Shown in pieces: positions 56,705-64,000 of a stretch of 64,000 bases of DNA. Source of the DNA: an uncultured Oscillospiraceae bacterium (lineage in GTDB: Bacteria > Bacillota > Clostridia > Oscillospirales > Oscillospiraceae); assembly GCA_934670025.1 (NCBI GenBank), contig CAKUOS010000002.1, positions 1 through 64,000 on the forward strand, read 5' to 3'. Under the pieces are notes generated by a model. That model saw only the letters and a program-made list of their open reading frames with translations, ran no database searches and had not been told where the DNA came from. The translations under genes were made by a program, and so were the position numbers. The stretch's first letter is position 1. The number at the start of each line of letters is the position of its first letter.

Positions 56705-57709
56705 ATGCGATATTACTACCGTCAATTATCACGGCCGCTGCAAGCCGTCTACGACGCGATGCTGGCCGGTTTTACGGCGCTTGCACCGTCCGTCCGTGTC
56801 CCGGCGGCCGATGAACGCCTGCTTGCGGACGTGTATCTGCGGCTGAAGCTCGACGAGCCGCTGATCTTTTACGTCACGGGCTACCGGTACCGCTATGCGC
56901 CCGGCGCGGATCATGTCGAGCTGCTTCCGGACTATCTGTTCGACAAAACGAAGATCCGCACGCACCAGCAGGCCGCCGCCGCGCGCATCGCGCGCCTGAC
57001 ACGGCCGCTGGCAGGAAAAACGGAGCGTGAAAAGCTCCTCGCCGTCCATGATTTCATTCTGGAAAACGTGCGCTATGACAAGCTCAAAAAGCCGTATTCG
57101 CACGAGATCCTCGGCCCCATGACGCAGGGCGTCGGCGTGTGCGAGGGCATCGCCAAGACCGTCAAGGCGCTGTGCGACGCGCTGGGGCTGCCGTGCATCG
57201 TGGCGCTCGGCGAGGCAAACCCGGAAAAAGGCGTCAAATACCGCCACACGTGGAACGTCGTGCGCATCGGCGGACAGGATTACCATGTCGACGCGACGTT
57301 TGACAACTCGCTCCAGCGCGGATGCAGGCGATACGACTATTTCTGTCTCGACGACGGGCATATTTTCCGCGACCATGAACCGCTCGTGCTGCCGGTCCCG
57401 GCCTGTACGGACGCGCAGGGCTTTTACTACCGCCCGGTCAGCCTCACAAAGCAGTCCGACGTCGAGGGCCGTGTGCGGCAGGCGCTGCGCAAAAAGCAGC
57501 CGCAGCTCGTGTTCCACTGGCGCGGCGGCGGCCTGAGCCGCGAGATCCTCGCGCAGCTTTTACAGACGGCCGAGGCGCTCGCGCAGGAAAAAGGACGGCA
57601 CGCATCGTGTTCGGTCAATCTGCCGCAGGCCGTCATCCAGTTCGATTTTACCGCCGCCGGCCCGGAACTGCACGCCCTCAGCCGTCCGGACGACTCCGGA
57701 TCCGAATAA
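56705..57709 (+). CDS. Transglutaminase-like (cysteine-protease fold) protein
   Basis: 334 residues from the ATG at 56705. The transglutaminase core holds Cys in TQGVGVCEGIAKTVKAL, His in YRHTWNVV and Asp in YHVDATFDN, the full catalytic triad. No signal peptide, so it is probably cytoplasmic or a peripheral protein. Such proteins act as peptidases or in peptide cross-linking; the substrate is unknown. Third gene of the helicase operon, ended by a strong terminator. Confidence 0.75.
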   Translation: MRYYYRQLSRPLQAVYDAMLAGFTALAPSVRVPAADERLLADVYLRLKLDEPLIFYVTGYRYRYAPGADHVELLPDYLFDKTKIRTHQQAAAARIARLTRPLAGKTEREKLLAVHDFILENVRYDKLKKPYSHEILGPMTQGVGVCEGIAKTVKALCDALGLPCIVALGEANPEKGVKYRHTWNVVRIGGQDYHVDATFDNSLQRGCRRYDYFCLDDGHIFRDHEPLVLPVPACTDAQGFYYRPVSLTKQSDVEGRVRQALRKKQPQLVFHWRGGGLSREILAQLLQTAEALAQEKGRHASCSVNLPQAVIQFDFTAAGPELHALSRPDDSGSE

Positions 57710-57712
57710 AAC

Positions 57713-57755
57713 GCACCGGCGAAGCTCCTTTTGAGAGCTTCGCCGGTGCGTTTTT
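57713..57755. terminator. Terminator between transglutaminase-like gene and sugar-acid operon
   Basis: GCACCGGCGAAGCTC pairs perfectly with GAGCTTCGCCGGTGC (15 bp), followed by GTTTTT. It ends the rightward operon and, from the other side, the leftward one. Confidence 0.92.
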
Positions 57756-57762
57756 ATGATTT

Positions 57763-58722
57763 TCAGTTCAGAAGGCGCGGGTCGTCCTTGCCTTCAAAGA
57801 AGTTCGCGGCAATGTCGATGCAGGCGCTGTACATATTCCAGAACGAGCCCTGCGTCGTGCTGGCCAGATGCGGCGTCAGAACGACGTTTTTGAGCGTCCG
57901 GTACGCGCTGTCCGCCTCCAGCGGCTCCGTGGTAAACACGTCGAGCCCCGCGCCCGCGATGCGGCCCTCGCGCAGCGCTTCCTGCAGCGCCTCGTCGTCG
58001 ACCAGACCGCCGCGCGCGGTATTGACCAGAATGGCCGTCGGCTTCATCATCGCCAGCGTCTTGCGGTTCACGAGCTTCGCCGTGTCCTTGTTCAGCGCCA
58101 GATGGCAGCTGATGGCGTCAGCCTCGCGGAAGATCGTGTCCAGATCGCAGAATTCCGCGTGCAGACGCGCCGCGGCCGCGTCGTCGTGGTAGGAATCATA
58201 GACCAGAATGCGGCAGTCAAAGCCCTGCAACAGCTTGGCCAGCGCCTTGCCGACCGCGCCGAAGCCGAGAATGCCGACCGTGCAGCCGGTCAGATCGGAC
58301 GCCAGTTCCGCGCACCAGACCTGCGAAGCGAGGCTGATGGAGAAGAGCCGGCGCTTGAGCGCCAGCATCATGCTCAGCGCCATTTCCGCGACCGCCGTGG
58401 CGTTCGCCGCGGTCGTCCGGGCGATCTTGACGCCGCATTCCGTCGCGTCGGGGATGTTCACCGCGTCGTAGCCCACGCCGTAGCGGATGAGCAGGCGGTT
58501 GCGCGGCACGATGCGGGAAAAGACGCGCGCGTCATACGGTTCGCAGTCGATGATGCCCGCATCCGCGTTCTGCAAAGCGGCCACGGCCTTCTCCTCGTCG
58601 TATTTGTCCATGCGGATCCATTCGTAATCGATGCCTTTGGCGGCGGCGTACTGCTGTGCGCGCTTGTTGATCGCTTCGATTTCGGGAAAATCCTTGTTTA
58701 CAAGAGAGACCAGTTTTTTCAT
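57763..58722 (-). CDS. D-isomer-specific 2-hydroxyacid dehydrogenase
   Basis: 319 residues from the ATG at 58722. NAD-binding GILGFGAVGKALAKLL, catalytic Arg in VNTARGGLVDD, Glu in the ..EPLE region and His in LTPHLAS show the family. In this operon with mannonate-type and gluconate-type enzymes it may reduce a keto sugar acid (for example 2-ketogluconate), but could equally use pyruvate-like acids. Last gene of the leftward operon. Confidence 0.85.
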   Translation of the reverse strand: MKKLVSLVNKDFPEIEAINKRAQQYAAAKGIDYEWIRMDKYDEEKAVAALQNADAGIIDCEPYDARVFSRIVPRNRLLIRYGVGYDAVNIPDATECGVKIARTTAANATAVAEMALSMMLALKRRLFSISLASQVWCAELASDLTGCTVGILGFGAVGKALAKLLQGFDCRILVYDSYHDDAAAARLHAEFCDLDTIFREADAISCHLALNKDTAKLVNRKTLAMMKPTAILVNTARGGLVDDEALQEALREGRIAGAGLDVFTTEPLEADSAYRTLKNVVLTPHLASTTQGSFWNMYSACIDIAANFFEGKDDPRLLN

Positions 58723-58727
58723 ACGTT

Positions 58728-60011
58728 TCAACGCTCCTGTTCAAATTTCTCGCGGTTGATCCAGAGCCCCAGCGCGGGGTTCGGGATGTAATAGATCTCC
58801 TCGCCGTCCACGGTATTATAGCCGTAATGCAGCTTTGCGGGGTCGTATTTCTTCGCCGTTTCATCGTAATCCGCCGCGCGGAAGCCGACGGATTCGACCT
58901 CCTCCCGCGTGATGTTCTTCACGGCGTAGGTGATGGAGAACCGGCCGTCGCTCGAGCCGTGGATGAGATGCGCAGCCGCGCCCATATTCTCGCGCAGATC
59001 GGTGTTTTCGGGCTGATTGAATGCCTCCAGCGTATGGAGCCTGCCGCAGTAGCCGTATTTGCGGATGAGCTTGTCGCACAGCGCGTCCTCGCCAAATCGC
59101 ACGACGCCGGGCGCCAGCACGATCAGCTCGCCGCCGTCGGCGATCGCCATGCGCGTGCGGTAGACGGCCTTGTTGCCGACCCACGTGGTCTTGAACTCCG
59201 TCGGGTCGAGATAGACGACACACTTTTTGATGCCGTGGTCGACAAAGTCAATGTTCTTCTCCTGCGCCAGCTTCACGGCCTCGGTCAGGCAGCTTCTTCC
59301 TTCGCCGATGAACAGGCCGTGCATGACGCTCTCGCCCTCCGGAGCCGTGCAGACGGTCAGGACGAAGAGGATGGGCCGCTTGTTCAGGAAATGCTCCAGA
59401 CCGTAGTCAAAGAGCTTCCGCACCGGAGAATGATCCTTGCCCATCATGCGCTCCATGCCGTAGACCGCGCCGACCATGTGCGATTTGTTGATCATGTCGC
59501 TGCCGCCGACGCCGACAAAGAGGTTTTTCGAGTGGTTTGCCATACCGATCACCTCATGCGGCACGACCTGACCGGGCGAGATGATGAGGTCATAGCTCTC
59601 ATCCATCACGCGGCGGTTGATCTCCACGCTGACGGGTTCGTGCCAGAGGCCCTCTGTGATCTCCTCCAGGTAATCTGCGGGAACTTCGCCGATCTTCACC
59701 ACGTCGTGCCGCCAGTCGTGGACGATCATTTTTTCGTATGGAATGTTGTCGTACATCGCATTCCACTGCGCTTCGGAGACCGCCTCGTGCGTGCCGAGCG
59801 CGGGCATGATATCGACCTGCACGCCGCGCGCGGTCAGATAATGATAATAGATGCTCGCGATCTTGCCCGCCTGCGAATGAAAGCGCGTAAAATCGGGCGG
59901 GAGGATCAGCACCTTTTTGAGTTCTCTTCCCGCAAGCGCCGCCAGAAGCGCGTCTTGCAGCTCTGCGTCCGAAATGCCGCCGTTCGCGGCGATTTTGTAG
60001 ATATCCTGCAT
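58728..60011 (-). CDS. LarA-like nickel-dependent racemase/epimerase
   Basis: 427 residues from the ATG at 60011; a GTG at 60023 is also possible. LarA family features include LPPDFTRFHS, MPALGTHEAVSE, the His-rich SPGQVVPHEVIGMANHSKN and VGVGGSDMI. LarA uses a nickel-pincer cofactor to racemise lactate, and relatives epimerise other hydroxy acids, including aldonates. In an operon with a mannonate-type SDR and a KDG kinase, an aldonate such as gluconate or mannonate is the likely substrate. This is inferred. No cofactor genes larB/C/E are visible. Confidence 0.8.
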   Translation of the reverse strand: MQDIYKIAANGGISDAELQDALLAALAGRELKKVLILPPDFTRFHSQAGKIASIYYHYLTARGVQVDIMPALGTHEAVSEAQWNAMYDNIPYEKMIVHDWRHDVVKIGEVPADYLEEITEGLWHEPVSVEINRRVMDESYDLIISPGQVVPHEVIGMANHSKNLFVGVGGSDMINKSHMVGAVYGMERMMGKDHSPVRKLFDYGLEHFLNKRPILFVLTVCTAPEGESVMHGLFIGEGRSCLTEAVKLAQEKNIDFVDHGIKKCVVYLDPTEFKTTWVGNKAVYRTRMAIADGGELIVLAPGVVRFGEDALCDKLIRKYGYCGRLHTLEAFNQPENTDLRENMGAAAHLIHGSSDGRFSITYAVKNITREEVESVGFRAADYDETAKKYDPAKLHYGYNTVDGEEIYYIPNPALGLWINREKFEQER

Positions 60012-60012
60012 A

Positions 60013-60846
60013 TCAGACCCCACTGTAGGCCGAGAAGCCGCCGTCCACGGGAATGACCACGCCGGTCACGAACGACGCTTCCTCTGCGTTCATCAGGAAC
60101 AGCGTCGCGCCGATCAGCTCCTCGGGCTTGCCGAAGCGTTCCATCGGCGTCGCGGCAAGGATCTTGCCGGTGCGCGCCGTCGGCGTGCCGTCCGCGTTCC
60201 ACAAAAGCGCGGCGTTCTGCTTCGTGGAGAAGAAGCCCGGCGCGATGGCGTTGACGCGGATGCCCATTTTGGAAAAATGCACGGCCAGCCACTGCGTGAA
60301 GTTCGACACCGCAGCCTTGGCTCCGGAGTACGCCGGGATCTTGGTCAGCGGCGTGTAGGCGTTCATGGACGAGATGTTCAAAACGGCGCAGTCCGCGCGG
60401 CCGAGCATCTGCTTCGCAAACGCCTGCGTGGGGATGAGGATGCCCATAAAGTTGAGGCCGAACACCGACGAAACGGCGGACGGATCGAGGCGGAAGAAGT
60501 TCTTCTCGTCCGCGTCCAGATCGCCGGGCGCAAAATATTCGTGGCCGGTGGTGGCACTGGGATGATTGCCGCCCGCGCCGTTGATGAGCAGATCGCACGG
60601 GCCAAGCTCGCGCAGCACCTGTTCGGCGACAGCTTCGCACTGCGCGGCGTCCAGCACATTGCATTCGTATGCCTTCGCCGTGCCGCCCGCGGCGGCGATC
60701 TCGCCGGCCACGCGCTGCACATTGGCAAGCGTCCTGCCGAGCAGCGCGACCTTCGCGCCCTGTTTTGCCAGCGCCTTGGACAGGACGGAGCACAAAACGC
60801 CGCCCGCGCCGGTCACAACGGCCACTTTTCCTTCATAAAAAGCCAT
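60013..60846 (-). CDS. SDR oxidoreductase, D-mannonate oxidoreductase type
   Basis: 277 residues. Rossmann VVTGAGGVLCSVLSKALAK, active site Ser and YSGAK (Tyr, Lys), and the signature GAGGNHPSATTG typical of D-mannonate oxidoreductase (UxuB/YjmF-like) SDRs. It interconverts fructuronate and mannonate with NAD. Starts after GGAGG; the next gene overlaps by a few bases. Confidence 0.85.
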   Translation of the reverse strand: MAFYEGKVAVVTGAGGVLCSVLSKALAKQGAKVALLGRTLANVQRVAGEIAAAGGTAKAYECNVLDAAQCEAVAEQVLRELGPCDLLINGAGGNHPSATTGHEYFAPGDLDADEKNFFRLDPSAVSSVFGLNFMGILIPTQAFAKQMLGRADCAVLNISSMNAYTPLTKIPAYSGAKAAVSNFTQWLAVHFSKMGIRVNAIAPGFFSTKQNAALLWNADGTPTARTGKILAATPMERFGKPEELIGATLFLMNAEEASFVTGVVIPVDGGFSAYSGV

Positions 60847-60858
60847 ACATCCGCCTCC

Positions 60859-62306
<1,448 letters not shown>

Positions 62307-62310
<4 letters not shown>

Positions 62311-63374
62311 CGCTGTACCCTCGCGTTTCCCTTGTAAATATCCCAGACCTGCTTTTCATCCGCAGGCTCGGCATAGTCATTGAGGCTCGAAGCTGCCAGC
62401 ACGCCAGACGCCCAGCCGAACTGGAGGCACTTTTCCGGTTCCCAGCCGTTCAGCACGCCGTACAGGAGGCCACCGGAGAAGCCGTCGCCGCCGCCGATGC
62501 GGTCCATGACCTGAATTTCTCTGGGCTCCTCGACGTACCACTTGCCGTCCGAGAGCAGGATCGCGCCCCAGAGGTGCTCGTTCGCCGAAATGACCTGCCG
62601 CAGCGTCGTTGCAAACATCTTTGCATTCGGATATTTTGCCTGCACCTGCGAGATCATGGTCTTGAACGATTCGATCTTGGATGCGAGGTCTTTGCCGCCC
62701 GCTTCGGGGCCTTTGAAGCCGAGGCAGAGCTGGAAGTCCTCTTCGTTTCCGATGAGCACGTCGGCCAGCGACGCGATCTCGCCGAATGCGGCACTCAATT
62801 CTTCTTCGCGGCCCTTCCAGAACGTGGCGCGGTAATTGAGGTCGAACGAAACGAGCGTTCCGTACTGCTTGGCGGCTTTCGCGAGCGCAAGACAGCACTC
62901 GGTCGTCTCGTGGCTCATGGCCGCGATGAGGCCGGACAGGTGCAGGATGGCGACGCCCTCCTGACCGAAAATGCGGTCAACGTCAAAATCCTCGATACTG
63001 AGCGTTCTGCCGACCTCGCCCGCACGGTCATTCCACACGCGCGGTGCGCGCAGGCCAAAGCCCGAGTCCGCAATATTGAACTGGTGGCGATAGCCCCACG
63101 GGCCACCCTGTTCGACGTCCAGACCCTCGAAACGGATGTTCCGCGCGCGCAGCTGGCGCTTGATGAAGTCTGCGACGGGGCTGCCCTTGACGAATTTCGT
63201 CAGCACGAGGCACTCATGACCGAGGCTCGACGCAATGTTCAGGACGTTCGACTCGGCGCTCGTCGCCTGCATATAAAACGTATTGCTGTTCTGCACCGCC
63301 ATCCGCTCCGGCGGCGTGATGCGCACGCCCATGCTCGTCGGGCACGCGAGGGCGTAACGGTAGGTCTGCTTCAT
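62307..63374 (-). CDS. kdgK: PfkB-family sugar kinase, likely 2-keto-3-deoxygluconate kinase
   Basis: 355 residues. PfkB signatures include [17 protein letters not shown] near the N-terminus and [16 protein letters not shown] (anion hole, catalytic Asp) near residue 305. The mannonate-type SDR and 2-hydroxyacid enzymes next to it make KDG the best substrate. Its stop overlaps the 6PGDH start, so they are co-translated. Specificity cannot be read from sequence alone. Confidence 0.82.
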
Positions 63375-63388
63375 AGACTGCCTCCTTA

Positions 63389-64000
63389 TCAGAACAGGAC
63401 GTTGACTTTCAGATAATTGCCGGGGTTCTTCTCGATGTCCCGCAGGACGGCGGGCACCTCGTCGACCGAAACGACCTTCGTCAGCAGCGCGCGCACCGGC
63501 ACCTTGTCATGATAAATGATATCCACGGCTTCTTCAAACTCGCCCGCGCTCGTTCTTGCGCCGCGCACGTCCAGTTCCTTCTTCGTGATCATGTCGGTGG
63601 GCAGCGGCGTTTCCTGCTTGGGCCAGCCGGTCAGCGCGATGCGCCCGGCGTGGCTGGCGATATCCAGCGTCGCGCGGATCGCGGAATTTGCACCGGACGC
63701 CTCCATGACGCACTCGGCCATGCGGCCGTTCGTGTATTCCCGGACCTTTTCGATCAGATCGTCGGTCTTGAGATTGATGGTATGCTTCACGCCGAGGCTG
63801 CGCGCAAAGGCCAGACGCTCCTCGACGAGGTCGATGAGGATCGGCTCCGCGCCGTAGTGGATGGCCGTCAGCGCGGCAAGCAGGCCGATGGTGCCCGCGC
63901 CGTTGACGGCGATATGCTCGCCGGCCTTCAGCTGAAGCCGGTGCAGGCCGTGCAGCGCAATCGTCAGCGGTTCCGCCATCGGGATGATGTCCCACGGCAT
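63389..64000 (-). CDS. Zinc-type alcohol/polyol dehydrogenase, C-terminal part (cut by window)
   Basis: Only the last 203 residues are present; the N-terminal zinc domain lies beyond 64000. Rossmann motif VNGAGTIGLLAALTA and the segment GRIALTGWPKQETPL are typical of medium-chain zinc dehydrogenases such as L-idonate or threonine dehydrogenase types. In this operon an L-idonate-5-dehydrogenase or galactitol-like activity fits. The true start is outside the window. Confidence 0.8.
   Translation of the reverse strand: MPWDIIPMAEPLTIALHGLHRLQLKAGEHIAVNGAGTIGLLAALTAIHYGAEPILIDLVEERLAFARSLGVKHTINLKTDDLIEKVREYTNGRMAECVMEASGANSAIRATLDIASHAGRIALTGWPKQETPLPTDMITKKELDVRGARTSAGEFEEAVDIIYHDKVPVRALLTKVVSVDEVPAVLRDIEKNPGNYLKVNVLF

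Overview
The window holds most of a large myovirus-type prophage (about 1-49,560) followed by ordinary host chromosome (about 49,600-64,000). The host looks like a GC-rich Firmicute of the class Clostridia, probably an Oscillospiraceae/Ruminococcaceae gut bacterium. This is inferred from strong AGGAGG ribosome sites, frequent TTG/GTG starts, the rplM-rpsI pair, and the phage gene families (DnaC and replisome organizer, CD1375-like mini-proteins, LLH holin). No integrase is visible, so the left end of the prophage probably lies outside the window.

Prophage, left to right. 1-11,400 is the replication and early accessory block: SSB, replisome organizer with a candidate internal origin, DnaC, a SleB-type hydrolase, RecU, a protein with an FtsK-gamma DNA-binding domain, a truncated-looking N6 methylase, a multi-SANT protein, ParB, many small zinc-binding or basic proteins, a Lar-like anti-restriction protein and a RinA/ArpU-like late regulator. 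11,450-14,280 holds a candidate late promoter and a PAPS-reductase/ParB pair (IbrA/IbrB-like) with a further ParB-like protein. 14,569-23,930 is a lambda-type head module: small and GpA-type large terminase, portal, ClpP-like protease with a nested scaffold start, gpD, gpE and connectors. 24,209-35,841 is a P2-type contractile tail: sheath, tube, chaperone with a -1 frameshift, tape measure, X, D with an inserted NlpC/P60 domain, V, U, W, J, I and a collar fibre.

35,860-43,267 is the unusual part. A radical-SAM/SPASM maturase sits directly upstream of a 240-residue protein whose second half is a CXXX repeat with 34 cysteines. Two genes later comes a complete diversity-generating retroelement: a lectin-like tail protein with a variable repeat, a template repeat differing only at adenines, and a reverse transcriptase. 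43,209-45,738 is the lysis module, whose endolysin has an internal start for its C-terminal domain alone. 45,902-48,051 is a leftward operon of small unknown genes. It contains a candidate small RNA on the opposite strand and is controlled from a divergent promoter pair carrying two copies of one operator. HTH regulators occupy 48,223-49,000.

Host part: rplM-rpsI with their promoter and terminator, a TtcA/TilS-like tRNA thiolase, a lipoprotein, a MATE transporter, a DEAD-box helicase followed by a DprA-like protein and a transglutaminase-like protein, and a leftward sugar-acid operon (2-hydroxyacid dehydrogenase, LarA-like protein, mannonate-type SDR, 6-phosphogluconate dehydrogenase, PfkB kinase and a zinc alcohol dehydrogenase cut by the window end).
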